Below, piece by piece: positions 1 to 7,773 of a DNA stretch of 13,637 nt. Location: NCBI GenBank assembly GCA_023423995.1, contig JAFAEL010000202.1, forward strand, positions 1-13,637, read 5' to 3'. The stretch is from Pseudomonadota bacterium. Its GTDB lineage: Bacteria; Pseudomonadota; Alphaproteobacteria; Rhizobiales; Beijerinckiaceae. Positions within the stretch are counted from its first letter, which is position 1. Every line of letters starts with the position of its first letter. Position numbers and translations under genes: made by a program. The notes under the pieces are model-generated. The model saw only the letters and a program-made list of their open reading frames with translations. It was not told the DNA's origin and did not search any database.

Positions 1-32
1 GGCCTGAACCTCTGGCGCTATCTAGGCGGGCC

Positions 33-57
33 CTGGAAGCTGGAAAGAAGCTTCCGG
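33..57. terminator. Inverted repeat, possible terminator of an upstream gene
   Basis: CTGGAAGC (33-40) can pair with GCTTCCGG (50-57) around a 9-base loop; seven pairs are Watson-Crick and one is a wobble. No T-run follows on either strand, so this is a weak candidate for an intrinsic terminator of whatever gene lies left of the window. Confidence 0.25.
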
Positions 58-78
58 TTCGGTGGCTAGCGTGACGCC

Positions 79-95
79 ATTACCGGGCAGGTAAT
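79..95. promoter_or_regulatory. Palindromic operator-like site upstream of DUF1330 gene
   Basis: ATTACC, five bases, GGTAAT form a perfect 6+6 inverted repeat of 17 bp, centred about 60 bp before the DUF1330 start. Its size and symmetry fit the binding site of a small dimeric repressor. No regulator gene is adjacent and I could not assign -35/-10 elements around it, so the regulator is unknown. Confidence 0.35.
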
Positions 96-147
96 CGACC
101 TCGGGCGACCCGATCCTCATCATCCCGGCGTCAGAACGGAGACGATG

Positions 148-471
148 ATGAGCACCTTCGCGATTGCCCGGCTGCAGGACGTAGAGGTCGGGCCCGACAT
201 CGTCCGCTATGTCGAACGCATCGACGCAACCCTCGCACCGTTCGGCGGACGCTTCCGGGTCCACGGCGGCCCCTATGACGTGATCGAGGGAAGCTGGGCG
301 GGGGATGTGGTGATCCTCGAGTTCCCGGACCGCGCGGCCGCCCGGAACTGGTACGGCTCGGCCGCCTACCAGGCTATCCTGCCGCTGCGCACGGAGAACG
401 CCGCCTCCGACGTGATCCTGATCGACACGGTGGACGAGGACCACCGCGCAACGGACATCCTTCGGGGCTGA
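148..471 (+). CDS. DUF1330 domain-containing protein
   Basis: A 107-residue soluble protein (108 if the ATG at 145 is used) of the DUF1330 family, a dimeric alpha/beta (ferredoxin-like) fold of unknown biochemical role. Family hallmarks are visible: an N-terminal strand running into a helix (YVERIDATLAPFGGRFRVHGG), the segment GDVVILEFPD, then ARNWYGSAAYQAILPLR, and a closing strand DVILIDTVD. Length is normal for the family. Two ATG codons are adjacent; GGAG at 138-141 sits 6 bases before the second (148) and only 3 before the first, so I chose 148. It is a single gene converging on the phytase-like gene 21 bp away. No signal peptide or membrane segment is seen. Family assignment is confident; function is not known. 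Confidence 0.85.
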   Translation: MSTFAIARLQDVEVGPDIVRYVERIDATLAPFGGRFRVHGGPYDVIEGSWAGDVVILEFPDRAAARNWYGSAAYQAILPLRTENAASDVILIDTVDEDHRATDILRG

Positions 472-492
472 CCGAAGGCTTCCGGGACGGCC

Positions 493-1527
493 CTAACCCA
501 GGCTGAACTCAAGCAGGATCGTTCGCTGTGCAGCCGAGAAGTTATCGTCCGAGATCAGGGTGAGGATCTGCCGCCCGGAAGCCGGGTCGAGATGGAGGGC
601 CATCCCCTCCATGTTGTCGATCTCGTACTTCCTGTCGGACTCGAAGATCACCTCGCCGTCCACCAAGGCCCCGGGCCGAAAGGCATCGGCCCCAAGCCGG
701 CGGATCCGGCAGGCGACACCGGTCAGGAGGCGATATCGTCTTTCCAGCAGTAGCGCCTCACCGGAGGGTAGGAAGGCGAGGTCGGTGATGTCGAAGCCCT
801 CGGATCGGACGACATCGAAGTCGAACGGCTCCCCGCCCAGCACCCAGCCGGACGTGGGTTGATCGTCCCCGGCCCTCGCCCGTTCCGCCATCGTGACGAT
901 CCGTCCGGCGAGCGGCTGGCCTTCCGGCACGATTGCCAGCGCCTCCAGGCCTTCGTTGGACGACAGTCGCTTGACGGCGGGAGGGAGCGGCAGGGGGAAT
1001 CCCCTCGCCCGTACGCCGTCCTGGGCCCAGGCGTAGCGCCTGATCTCCTGAACCCGTTCGAAGCCCACGAAGGCGTCCCGGCCCGCAATCGCCAAGCACT
1101 CGGAATCCCATCCGTTGCCCCGCCGCAGGGCGATGCCGTTCTCGCCGAGAATCGGGGCCACGGCCGCGTCCGTCAGGCCCGAGGTCCGGCCGTCCTGCGC
1201 GACAACGCGGGCCGTCAACCACTCCGCCCGATCGGAGACCGCCACGATCTCGCCGCCATCGGCCGAGCGCCACAACCCCGACCAGCCGCCGAATTCGGGA
1301 CTGCCGGAGGACAGGACGAGACCGGAGCGGAACGTGAGCCGGCCGAACTGCGTGCGGTCGGGCTCGCTCGGAAGCAGCGCCGGAATCGGCGTGGCCTCGA
1401 CGACGATCGGCCCATCTCCGGGCGGCAGGCCCGGCTCGGCGGCGAACAGCCGGGACGCAGCCGCGAGCCCGGCTGCGGCGACGCCCCCGAACCCGAGAGC
1501 GAGCGCCGCCCGTCTGCTGGAGCTCAA
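493..1527 (-). CDS. Exported esterase-like phytase-family protein (probable Tat signal)
   Basis: A 344-residue protein resembling the 'esterase-like activity of phytase' family, predicted beta-propeller enzymes of the periplasm. Residues 1-30 look like a Tat-type signal: SSRRAALAL, then a small-residue hydrophobic stretch ([14 protein letters not shown]). Acidic motifs typical of the family follow: GWDSEC (139-144), NEGLEALA (191-198), [12 protein letters not shown] (245-256), NMEGMA (305-310) and SDDN (327-330). The start codon is TTG at 1527-1525 and overlaps the cobT stop codon (TTGA), with no good Shine-Dalgarno sequence, which suggests translational coupling to cobT. No later ATG, GTG or TTG keeps the signal peptide. 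It is the last gene of the cobS-DUF29-cobT run. Substrate is unknown; 'phytase' is a family label and not evidence of phytate hydrolysis. Confidence 0.87.
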   Translation of the reverse strand: MSSSRRAALALGFGGVAAAGLAAASRLFAAEPGLPPGDGPIVVEATPIPALLPSEPDRTQFGRLTFRSGLVLSSGSPEFGGWSGLWRSADGGEIVAVSDRAEWLTARVVAQDGRTSGLTDAAVAPILGENGIALRRGNGWDSECLAIAGRDAFVGFERVQEIRRYAWAQDGVRARGFPLPLPPAVKRLSSNEGLEALAIVPEGQPLAGRIVTMAERARAGDDQPTSGWVLGGEPFDFDVVRSEGFDITDLAFLPSGEALLLERRYRLLTGVACRIRRLGADAFRPGALVDGEVIFESDRKYEIDNMEGMALHLDPASGRQILTLISDDNFSAAQRTILLEFSLG

Positions 1528-3425
1528 GCGGCGTGCCGCGTCCGGCCGAAGCGTCCGTTCACGGGAGGCGGAGCGGATTCGTCGAAGAGTTCGGCGAGCT
1601 TCTCCGTCATCACGCCGCCGAGTTCCTCGGCATCGACGATGGTGACGGCGCGCCGGTAGTAGCGCGTGACGTCGTGGCCGATTCCGATCGCGATCAGCTC
1701 GACGGGCGAGCGTGTCTCGATCTCCTCGATGATGAAGCGGAGATGCCGCTCCAGGTAGTTCCCAGGATTCACCGACAGCGTCGAATCGTCGACCGGCGCC
1801 CCGTCCGAGATCACCATCAGGATCCGGCGCTGCTCCGGCCGCCCGAGCAGGCGCTTATGCGCCCAGTCGAGCGCCTCGCCGTCGATGTTCTCCTTGAGAA
1901 GGCCTTCGCGCATCATCAGCCCCAGGTTCTTCCTAGCCCGGCGCCATGGTGCATCGGCAGATTTATAGATGATGTGACGAAGGTCATTCAGGCGGCCTGG
2001 ATTGGCCGGCTTGCCGGCCTGCAGCCAGGACTCGCGCGACTGGCCGCCCTTCCAGGCCCGGGTGGTGAAGCCCAGGATCTCGACCTTGACGCCGCAGCGC
2101 TCGAGCGTGCGCGCCAGGATGTCGGCGCAGGTCGCCGCGACGGTGATCGGCCGCCCGCGCATCGAGCCTGAATTGTCGATCAGCAGGCTCACGACCGTGT
2201 CGCGAAACTGCATGTCCTTCTCGTGCTTGAACGACAGAGGCTGGTGCGGATCGAGCACGACTCGCACGAGCCGCGCGGGATCGAGGATCCCCTCCTCCAG
2301 GTCGAACTCCCACGAGCGGTTCTGCTGCGCGAGAAGCCGCCGCTGAAGGCGGTTCGCCAGCCGGCCGACGACGCCCTGGAGATGGGAGAGCTGCTTGTCG
2401 AGATAGGCGCGAAGACGGGAGAGTTCGTCCGGATCGCAGAGCTCGTCCGCCTCCACGACCTCGTCGAACTTAGTGGTGAAGGCCTTGTATTCGGGCCCGC
2501 GGGACTCGTTGGCGCGCGTCGGAGGCGGCCGCCAGGATTCTGAGGCGGCCTCGGAATCGCTGTCCTCGGATTCCTCGGGCAGTTCTCCAGAAGGGGCATC
2601 CGCCGCCTCCATGGCACCATCCTCGAGCTCGTCGGCAGCCTCGTCCTGAAGCTCGACTTCCGCCCGCTCGCCCTGGCGCTGCTCCTCGGCCTCGCCCTCG
2701 CCGCCCTGTTCCTCGCTCTCCGCCTCGCCCTCGTCCTCCTCGTCCTGCTCGTCGCGGTCGAGGGCGCTCTCGTCCGACATGTCGAGGGACGAGAGCAGGT
2801 CCCGGATCGAGCGCGCGAAGTCGCGCTGGTTCTCGATGTTCTTCAAGAGGCCGTCGAGGTTGCGGCCCGCCTTGGCCTCGACATGGTCGCGCCAGAGGTC
2901 GACGATCTTGGCCGCGGCCTCGGGCGGCTTCAGGCCGGTGAGCCGCTCGCGGACCATCAGGGCGACGGCGTCCTCGAGCGGTGCGTCGGCCCGGTCCGTG
3001 ATGTCCTCGTACTTGCCGCCACGATGGTAGCGGTCCTCGATCATGGCCGTGATGTTGTCGGCGACGCCCGTCATCCGGCGCGATCCGATTGCCTCGACCC
3101 GCGCCTGCTCCACGGCATCGAAGAGGGCGCGCGCGGCCTGGCCCTGCGGGGCATGCCGGCGGTGAACGGCTGCGTCGTGGCAGGCGAGCCGCAGCGCCAT
3201 CGAGTCCGCATGGCCGCGCACGATGGCGACGTCATCCGCGGACAATCTGCGTGGCGGCTCGGGCAACCGCGCCTTGCCGCTCATCAGGATCGGCCGGTCG
3301 GACGCGTAGGTGACTTCGAGGTCGGGCTGGCGCGCGAGAGCCCGCATGGCGCCCGTGATGGACCGCTTGATCGGCTCGTTCGGGGCTTCCTTGCGGTCGC
3401 CCGGCTTGCGATTGGAGATGGACAT
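1524..3425 (-). CDS. cobT: Cobaltochelatase subunit CobT
   Basis: A 633-residue VWA-domain subunit of the aerobic, ATP-dependent cobaltochelatase CobNST, which inserts Co2+ into hydrogenobyrinic acid a,c-diamide during cobalamin synthesis. Residues 1-215 are the CobT N-terminal domain. Residues 216-297 are a strongly acidic Glu/Asp linker. The VWA domain follows, with MIDAS motif DNSGSM (417-422), [10 protein letters not shown] (452-461) and ISDGAPVDD (539-547). Length matches known CobT proteins. The reading frame stays open to 3683, but residues upstream of 3425 are unlike CobT; the [10 protein letters not shown] start at 3425 is the expected one and overlaps the DUF29 stop by one base (TGATG). 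CobS is encoded two genes upstream. cobN is not in the window. Confidence in identity is very high. Confidence 0.97.
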   Translation of the reverse strand: MSISNRKPGDRKEAPNEPIKRSITGAMRALARQPDLEVTYASDRPILMSGKARLPEPPRRLSADDVAIVRGHADSMALRLACHDAAVHRRHAPQGQAARALFDAVEQARVEAIGSRRMTGVADNITAMIEDRYHRGGKYEDITDRADAPLEDAVALMVRERLTGLKPPEAAAKIVDLWRDHVEAKAGRNLDGLLKNIENQRDFARSIRDLLSSLDMSDESALDRDEQDEEDEGEAESEEQGGEGEAEEQRQGERAEVELQDEAADELEDGAMEAADAPSGELPEESEDSDSEAASESWRPPPTRANESRGPEYKAFTTKFDEVVEADELCDPDELSRLRAYLDKQLSHLQGVVGRLANRLQRRLLAQQNRSWEFDLEEGILDPARLVRVVLDPHQPLSFKHEKDMQFRDTVVSLLIDNSGSMRGRPITVAATCADILARTLERCGVKVEILGFTTRAWKGGQSRESWLQAGKPANPGRLNDLRHIIYKSADAPWRRARKNLGLMMREGLLKENIDGEALDWAHKRLLGRPEQRRILMVISDGAPVDDSTLSVNPGNYLERHLRFIIEEIETRSPVELIAIGIGHDVTRYYRRAVTIVDAEELGGVMTEKLAELFDESAPPPVNGRFGRTRHAA

Positions 3426-3910
3426 CAGACCTTCGGATCCGCCTCGAACGGCCGCAGGAGCAGGTCGTCCCAAGTGTAGGGGCACTCGGGCGGGAACTCG
3501 CTCACATCGAAATGTGTCTCGAGCGATGCCCAGTCGCGTGCGCTTGGATAGATCTCCGACAGAGCCTCGTCCCGACGCGGCTTGAGGCCCGGGTTCTGAC
3601 GAAAGAGCCTGTCGAGCCGCCTTCGCTGCTCGCGGATCGAGAACACCCAGCTCGGCGTCCGGAGCTCGGGCTGCTGGTCCCACTTCAGCATGTGCATCAC
3701 AAGCACGCGCAGGGCGCTCTCGAGCTTAGCGAATTCGCTCCTGCCCACGTCGCTCAGCTCCTCGGCGATGTTCTCCGCATCGATCTCGTCGAGCCGGCCG
3801 GCACGGAGCAGAGCCACCTGCTCCTGCACCCAGGTATAGAGATCCTCGTCGTAGCGCGTGGAGGCACCCGCGCGTGCCTCGGGCCTGTTCCTGACCGCGG
3901 ACTGGCTCAT
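3425..3910 (-). CDS. DUF29 domain-containing protein
   Basis: A 161-residue protein of the DUF29 family, function unknown. The characteristic order is clear: [20 protein letters not shown] (20-39), [16 protein letters not shown] (44-59), the helix [16 protein letters not shown] (67-82), [17 protein letters not shown] (87-103), NPGLKP, AR(D)WASLET and [13 protein letters not shown] (139-151). It is rich in charged helices with no signal peptide or membrane segment, so it should be cytoplasmic. A strong Shine-Dalgarno (GGAGG, 3920-3916) lies 5 bases before the ATG. The gene sits between cobS (55 bp upstream) and cobT (1-base stop/start overlap), so cobT translation is probably coupled to it. 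DUF29 genes are abundant in cyanobacteria and some proteobacteria; its presence inside the cobS-cobT pair is unusual. A role in cobaltochelatase is not shown. Confidence 0.92.
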   Translation of the reverse strand: MSQSAVRNRPEARAGASTRYDEDLYTWVQEQVALLRAGRLDEIDAENIAEELSDVGRSEFAKLESALRVLVMHMLKWDQQPELRTPSWVFSIREQRRRLDRLFRQNPGLKPRRDEALSEIYPSARDWASLETHFDVSEFPPECPYTWDDLLLRPFEADPKV

Positions 3911-3965
3911 GATGCCCTCCGTTGCCGAGGCCCGATCATAGCAGATCCAGCAGCGGTCGCGGCGC

Positions 3966-4952
3966 TCAGCTCAGCGCCACGTTGACCGCGCTCTCCGGCA
4001 GTTCCTTGCCGAAGCAGCGCTGGTAGAACTCCGCCACCAGCGTCCGCTCGAGCTCGTCGCACTTGTTCAGGAAGGTCACCCTGAACGCGAACCCGATATC
4101 GCCGAAGATGTCGGCGTTCTCGGCCCAGGTGATCACCGTGCGAGGCGACATCACGGTCGACAGGTCGCCGTTGATGAAGGCGTTGCGGGTGAGGTCGGCC
4201 ACCCGCACCATCTTGCCGACGATGTCGCGCCCTTCCGGCGTCCGGTAGTGGTGCGCCTTCGAGAGGACGATCTCGACCTCCTCGTCGTGCGGCAGGTAGT
4301 TCAGCGTCGTCACGATGGACCAGCGGTCCATCTGCGCCTGGTTGATCTGCTGGGTGCCGTGATAGAGCCCGGTCGTGTCGCCGAGGCCGATCGTGTTGGC
4401 GGTCGCGAAGAGCCGGAATGCGGGGTGCGGTCGAATGACCCGGCTCTGGTCGAGCAGGGTGAGGCGACCGGAGGATTCCAGCACCCGCTGGATCACGAAC
4501 ATGACGTCCGGGCGGCCGGCATCATACTCGTCGAACACGAGCGCGATGTTGTTCTGGTAGGCCCAGGGCAGGATCCCGTCCTTGAACTCGGTGACCTGCT
4601 TGCCGTCCTTCAGCACGATCGCGTCCTTGCCGACGAGGTCGATGCGCGAGACGTGGCTGTCGAGATTGATGCGCACGCAGGGCCAGTTCAGCCGCGCCGC
4701 GACCTGCTCGATATGGGTCGACTTGCCGGTGCCATGGTAGCCCGTGACGATGACGCGCCGGTTGCGCGCGAAGCCGGCCAGGATGGCGAGGGTCGTCGGC
4801 GGATCGAAGAGGTAGTCCGGATCCGTGTCGGGCACATGCGAGTCGGGCTGCGAATAGGCAGGCACTTCCAGGTCGGAATCGATCCCGAAAACCTGCCGAA
4901 CGGACACCTTCATGTCCGGCATGCCAGGAACGGTGTTGTCAGTGACGAGCAT
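3966..4952 (-). CDS. cobS: Cobaltochelatase subunit CobS (AAA+ ATPase)
   Basis: A 328-residue MoxR/CobS-type AAA+ ATPase that partners with CobT to power cobalt insertion by CobN. Visible motifs: Walker [10 protein letters not shown] (71-79), Walker B LVFDEYD (138-144), sensor-1-like LFATAN (181-186) and QMDRW (207-211) with a candidate arginine finger. The N-terminal block [13 protein letters not shown] and [18 protein letters not shown] are typical of CobS, as is the total length. The open frame extends to 5003, but the extra 17 residues are arginine-rich and unlike the family. The ATG at 4952 has AGAGG (4965-4961) 8 bases upstream, so it is the chosen start. A 150-bp gap separates it from the J-domain gene. 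I saw no cobalamin riboswitch in that gap. Confidence 0.97.
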   Translation of the reverse strand: MLVTDNTVPGMPDMKVSVRQVFGIDSDLEVPAYSQPDSHVPDTDPDYLFDPPTTLAILAGFARNRRVIVTGYHGTGKSTHIEQVAARLNWPCVRINLDSHVSRIDLVGKDAIVLKDGKQVTEFKDGILPWAYQNNIALVFDEYDAGRPDVMFVIQRVLESSGRLTLLDQSRVIRPHPAFRLFATANTIGLGDTTGLYHGTQQINQAQMDRWSIVTTLNYLPHDEEVEIVLSKAHHYRTPEGRDIVGKMVRVADLTRNAFINGDLSTVMSPRTVITWAENADIFGDIGFAFRVTFLNKCDELERTLVAEFYQRCFGKELPESAVNVALS

Positions 4953-5102
4953 CGAGAAGCCTCTTCGGCGGCGGCTCAGCGAGAGCCCTGCCGCCCTTGT
5001 CACGGCGATCGGCGGGTAGGCGACCTGGGATTACGCCCTGTCCTTAGCGGCGCCCCGCCGCGGGCGCAATTTGCACCGGCGCCGAATTCGCTTGCGCTCC
5101 CG
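4953..5102. other. Gap between J-domain gene and cobS
   Basis: This 150-bp GC-rich gap contains an imperfect nested inverted repeat (GGCGCC around 5050 and again near 5082, with the smaller GGCGC/GCACC pair flanking AATTT inside). It has no T-run. It could attenuate transcription from the J-domain gene into cobS, but no promoter or cobalamin riboswitch core is recognisable. Confidence 0.25.
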
Positions 5103-5714
5103 TCAGCACAGGCCGGCCGCCTTGAGCGTGTCGTGGGCGTTGATGATGTCGCGCAGCCGCGGCTCGTAGGATCGATCCCCGCCATGCGCGTCCGGATGGA
5201 AACGTTTCACCAGGACCTTGTACTGCGCCTTGATCTCGACCGCACCGGCGCTCTCGTCGAGACCGAGCGTCTCGAGGGCCGCCATGACGGGACCCGGCCT
5301 GCGGGGCTTCGCCGGCTCGGGGGTCGCCCGCGTCCCCTCGAAGCCCGCCGAGCGCATGACGCCGAGCGGGTCGAGGTAGTCGAATTCTTCTGGGTTCGCT
5401 GCGCCATCCCGCCTGCGGCGGCCGCCGTTGACGGACATGTTCCAGGTCGGGCGGTGCCCGACCGCCGCCTCCTTCTGGTACTGCTGGACGTCCTCGTCCG
5501 ACATGCCCGAGAAGTAGTTGTAGGCGGCGTTGTACTCGCGGACATGGCCCAGGCAGAAGCGCCAGTACTGGCCCTCCCGGCCCCTCCCCTTCGGGGCCCT
5601 GTGGAGGCCGGGTTCCGAACAGCCCGCGCGCTCGCACACGGCCGCCTCCTGACGCGGCTGCTCGCAGCGCGGCTTGATGCGGACCTTGTCGAAAAGCGGC
5701 GAGTTGAGACCCAT
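5103..5714 (-). CDS. J-domain protein with N-terminal Cys/His putative metal site
   Basis: A 203-residue cytoplasmic protein with an unusual order for a J-protein: the J-domain is C-terminal (about 143-203), with VMAALETLGLDESA, then IKAQYKVLVKRFHPDAHGG (HPD at 173-175, needed to stimulate Hsp70 ATPase) and IINAHDTLKAAG. The N-terminal part has C17, C27, C32, C54 and H57 in a RAPKGR...YWRFCLGHVREYNAAYNYF context that is typical of this DnaJ subfamily found beside cobS; a structural metal site is an inference. It probably recruits DnaK to a specific client; CobS/CobT assembly is a guess from position. No Shine-Dalgarno is seen, and a predicted promoter lies so close that the mRNA may be nearly leaderless. 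It diverges from bolA. Confidence 0.93.
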   Translation of the reverse strand: MGLNSPLFDKVRIKPRCEQPRQEAAVCERAGCSEPGLHRAPKGRGREGQYWRFCLGHVREYNAAYNYFSGMSDEDVQQYQKEAAVGHRPTWNMSVNGGRRRRDGAANPEEFDYLDPLGVMRSAGFEGTRATPEPAKPRRPGPVMAALETLGLDESAGAVEIKAQYKVLVKRFHPDAHGGDRSYEPRLRDIINAHDTLKAAGLC

Positions 5715-5723
5715 GACGGACCG

Positions 5724-5752
5724 ATTATTGATGGGGCAGGACGAAGCGGCAA
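5724..5752 (-). promoter_or_regulatory. Predicted promoter of the J-domain gene
   Basis: On the minus strand TTGCCG (5752-5747), a 17-bp spacer and AATAAT (5729-5724) match the sigma-70 consensus at 4/6 and 5/6. Transcription should start near 5717, about three bases before the ATG at 5714, which agrees with the lack of a ribosome binding site there. Confidence 0.5.
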
Positions 5753-5782
5753 GCCGTCGGCGAGCGACGGAAAGCAGGGAGC

Positions 5783-6058
5783 ATGATCGTGAGCTTACGT
5801 GAGCGAATGGCCGAAATCGTGACCCGGGAGCTTCGGCCGACCGAGCTCAGGATCGACGATGAGTCGCATCTTCATGCCGGGCATGCCGGCTCGCGGGAAG
5901 GCGGGGAGACCCATTTCAGGATCGATGTCGTGTCTGAAGCCTTTGTCGGCAAGAGCCGCGTGGAGCGGCACCGCATGGTGAACGAGCTCATGACGGATGC
6001 GTTCGGCCGGGACGGGCTCCACGCCCTTGCGATCAGGGCGAGAGCGCCAGGGGAGTGA
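5783..6058 (+). CDS. bolA: BolA family protein
   Basis: A 91-residue BolA-like protein, a family that pairs with monothiol glutaredoxins in iron-sulfur cluster handling and affects cell shape and stress responses. The class II KH-like fold signature is complete: DESHLHAGHAG (26-36, with candidate cluster-ligand histidines), GGETHFRIDVVSEAF (40-54), the signature KSRVERHRMVNEL (57-69) and LHALAIRARAP (79-89). Length is normal. The ATG at 5783 has AGGGA only 2 bases before it; a GTG at 5789 has the better spacing of 8 bases, so the protein may begin two codons later. It diverges from the J-domain gene and converges on the MFS gene 18 bp away. bolA beside cobS/dnaJ-like genes is a recurrent arrangement in related bacteria. 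Confidence 0.95.
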   Translation: MIVSLRERMAEIVTRELRPTELRIDDESHLHAGHAGSREGGETHFRIDVVSEAFVGKSRVERHRMVNELMTDAFGRDGLHALAIRARAPGE

Positions 6059-6076
6059 AGCCCCGACCGCACGGGC

Positions 6077-7258
6077 TCAGCGCCGCTCGCGGGGCGTCAG
6101 GAGATAGATCGACAGGGCACCCGCCACCGCGATGCCGAACCCGGTGAACAGCGTTCCGTAGATCTCCTGCGCCGGAGTGCCCGCGATTTCGGCAGCCCGG
6201 ACATAGCGCCCGGAGAGCCACTGCCCGAGGCCTGCCCCGCCCATGAAGGCGAGGTTCATGATCGTCACCCCCTGCCCGAGGAGATGTGTCGGCATGAAGG
6301 AGCGGGCATGCGCCATGAGAATGGCGAAGGGCGCCCCGAAAGCGCCGACGAAGAACAGCAGTCCGAGGGCGACCGCGCCCGAATGGCTGCCGAACAGCCC
6401 GAGCGCCAGCCAGCCGACGACCGTGGCCGTGAACCCCGCCACCGCCGTACGCTTCGCATTCCCGGCCAGCCTGTTCAGAGGCGCATAGAGCAGCGCACCT
6501 GCCGCCATGACGAGGCCCAACGCGGTCGCGCTGAGGCTCCGCTCGGCCGCATCGAAGTGGTGCACGTTCTCCAGGTAGGGCGCGATCCACAATCCGCGCG
6601 TAGCGATGACGCAGGCATAGCCGACGAGCGCGATCGGGAAGATCGGCCATAGCTGCCGGAGCGCGAGGATCTTTTTTGCGCCCTCGAGCGGCGACACATG
6701 GCCGCCCGGCGCGACCGCGCGGGGCGGATCGCGAATGACGCACGCCACATAGATCAGCGTCGCGGCCGTCAAGCCGGCCATGCCCATCATGGCAGGACGC
6801 CAGCCGAACGCACCGACCGCGAGGGCAAGCGGCATCCCGGAGAGGGGGTCTCCGAGCGAGCCCAGCCCGAGGAGCAGCGACGACATCGTCGCGAAGCGTG
6901 CGGCCGCGTAGGTGCGGGCGATCAGATAGAACCCGGCCATCAAGACCGGCGCGCAGCCGCCTCCGATCAAGGCCATGGCGATCAGGCCCTGCGGGAAGTC
7001 GCGCGCGAACGCCAGGAGGGCCGCCCCGAAAACGGCCGAGCTCATCCCGACAGAGAGCGTCCGGCGCGGGCCGAAGCGGTCGAGTGCGATGCCGACCGGG
7101 ATCTGGCAGAAGGCAAAGGCGAGGAGGAACGCGGCCTGGAGGCTCGCAAGCCCGGCCGCATCGAGCGCCAGGTCGCGCGAGAGATCGCCGGCCACGACGG
7201 CCAGGAAGGCGCGGTAGAACTGGCTGAGAACGTAGGAGGAGAGAAGGGCGAGAAACAC
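6077..7258 (-). CDS. Major facilitator superfamily (MFS) transporter
   Basis: A 393-residue integral inner-membrane protein with about twelve hydrophobic segments in two halves separated by a polar loop around residues 175-195. The MFS motif A follows helix 2 as GIALDRFGPRRT (56-67), and a degenerate copy, PLNRLAGNAKRT, lies in the second half. It belongs to the general MFS_1 type; the substrate cannot be read from sequence. The start is a GTG at 7258 with no clear Shine-Dalgarno; the frame stays open for about 20 codons upstream without another ATG or GTG, so the start is the least certain part. The gene stands alone, convergent with bolA. A 6-bp hairpin lies 35 bp upstream of it. Confidence 0.92.
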   Translation of the reverse strand: MFLALLSSYVLSQFYRAFLAVVAGDLSRDLALDAAGLASLQAAFLLAFAFCQIPVGIALDRFGPRRTLSVGMSSAVFGAALLAFARDFPQGLIAMALIGGGCAPVLMAGFYLIARTYAAARFATMSSLLLGLGSLGDPLSGMPLALAVGAFGWRPAMMGMAGLTAATLIYVACVIRDPPRAVAPGGHVSPLEGAKKILALRQLWPIFPIALVGYACVIATRGLWIAPYLENVHHFDAAERSLSATALGLVMAAGALLYAPLNRLAGNAKRTAVAGFTATVVGWLALGLFGSHSGAVALGLLFFVGAFGAPFAILMAHARSFMPTHLLGQGVTIMNLAFMGGAGLGQWLSGRYVRAAEIAGTPAQEIYGTLFTGFGIAVAGALSIYLLTPRERR

Positions 7259-7293
7259 GATGTCGGCCGGACGACCCGCGGGCGAGTCGCCGC

Positions 7294-7312
7294 CTGCCTA
7301 ACATCCAGGCAG
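7294..7312. repeat. Inverted repeat upstream of the MFS gene
   Basis: CTGCCT (7294-7299) and AGGCAG (7307-7312) form a perfect 6-bp inverted repeat with a 7-base centre. It lies in the 168-bp divergent region between the MFS gene and the 27-residue ORF, 35 bp before the MFS start. It could be an operator; no regulator is nearby. Confidence 0.25.
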
Positions 7313-7426
7313 TGTCACGTCGAACGTACCTGGACGCGAAACGGGCATGCAACGATCGCGTGCCGGCGCGACATCCTCAGGCAAGGTCGCAGGCCCACAA
7401 GCCGCCTCCGAACGAGGAGGCTCGAC

Positions 7427-7510
7427 ATGGCCGCCCATATCATCCCCACCGTGCTCGGCATCCTGGCCCCGCTGTCGGCCATCCTGTGGCTTCTGACCCG
7501 CGGTATCTGA
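7427..7510 (+). CDS. 27-residue single-span membrane peptide (candidate microprotein)
   Basis: A short frame of 27 codons that begins MAAHIIPTVLG, continues as an uninterrupted hydrophobic helix (about residues 5-24, with one Trp and a Ser) and ends LLTRGI before TGA. The ribosome binding site is one of the best in the window: GAGGAGG at 7414-7420, six bases before the ATG. The composition (one transmembrane span, a single positive charge near the C-terminus, otherwise no charge) fits a small inner-membrane protein. It lies divergent from the MFS gene and convergent with the 76-residue gene 32 bp away. I do not recognise a family, and no obvious -35/-10 was found. It could be chance, but ribosome binding site and hydrophobicity together argue for translation. 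Confidence 0.6.
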   Translation: MAAHIIPTVLGILAPLSAILWLLTRGI

Positions 7511-7542
7511 GCCCCGCCTGCGCGGCGCCCGTCAGGATGATC

Positions 7543-7773
7543 TCACCCCCTGATCCGCCCGCTCGAGCGCCCCTTCGGCTGCCGCCAGCGCGCATATCCG
7601 GTGGAGACGAGCTTCGACACGGCGATGCCGTCCGCGACGGATACGGCGAGGGCCAGCCTCACGTCGCCATTGGCGAGCCTGAGATAAGCGTCCACGGCCG
7701 CAGCGATCTCCCCCTCCGCATCGGCGGCCAGTTCTGCCGCGGATAGTCGCTCCCCCCGTCGAGTATCGGCCAT
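7543..7773 (-). CDS. Hypothetical 76-residue protein, probable LexA target
   Basis: A 76-residue protein I do not recognise. The N-terminal half is alanine/glutamate-rich and likely helical (LSAAELAADAEGEIAAAVDAYLRLANGD), then LALAVSVADGIAVSKLVSTGYARW, and the C-terminus is basic (RQPKGRSSGRIRG), which would suit binding to nucleic acid or an acidic partner. There is no signal peptide or convincing membrane span. ATG at 7773; AGGG (7786-7783) lies 9 bases upstream. A sigma-70-like promoter 30-57 bp upstream carries an exact alphaproteobacterial LexA box over its -10 element, so expression is predicted to be DNA-damage inducible. It is monocistronic and convergent with the 27-residue ORF. The promoter context supports the gene being real; the function is unknown. 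Confidence 0.65.
   Translation of the reverse strand: MADTRRGERLSAAELAADAEGEIAAAVDAYLRLANGDVRLALAVSVADGIAVSKLVSTGYARWRQPKGRSSGRIRG

Noticed and set aside
1..69. Short open stretch at the left edge ending in TAG, possibly the tail of an upstream gene
   Set aside because: It has only 22 codons with atypical codon use and no recognisable motif, and the hairpin at 33-57 lies inside it, so it cannot be supported.
1533..2171. Long open frames on the plus strand opposite cobT (also opposite phytase, cobS, dnaG and rpoD)
   Set aside because: They are antisense shadows typical of high-GC DNA; translations are Arg/Ala/Pro/Gly-rich with no family features, and the opposite strand encodes clear conserved proteins.
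4953..5102. Possible cobalamin riboswitch upstream of cobS
   Set aside because: No conserved B12-box-like core or surrounding structure could be recognised on the minus strand.
6046..6064. GGGG/CCCC hairpin between convergent bolA and MFS genes as a terminator
   Set aside because: The stem is only four pairs and no T-run follows on either strand.
6667..6676. Run of T on the plus strand resembling a terminator tail
   Set aside because: It is inside the MFS gene and encodes consecutive lysine codons (GCA AAA AAG) on the minus strand.
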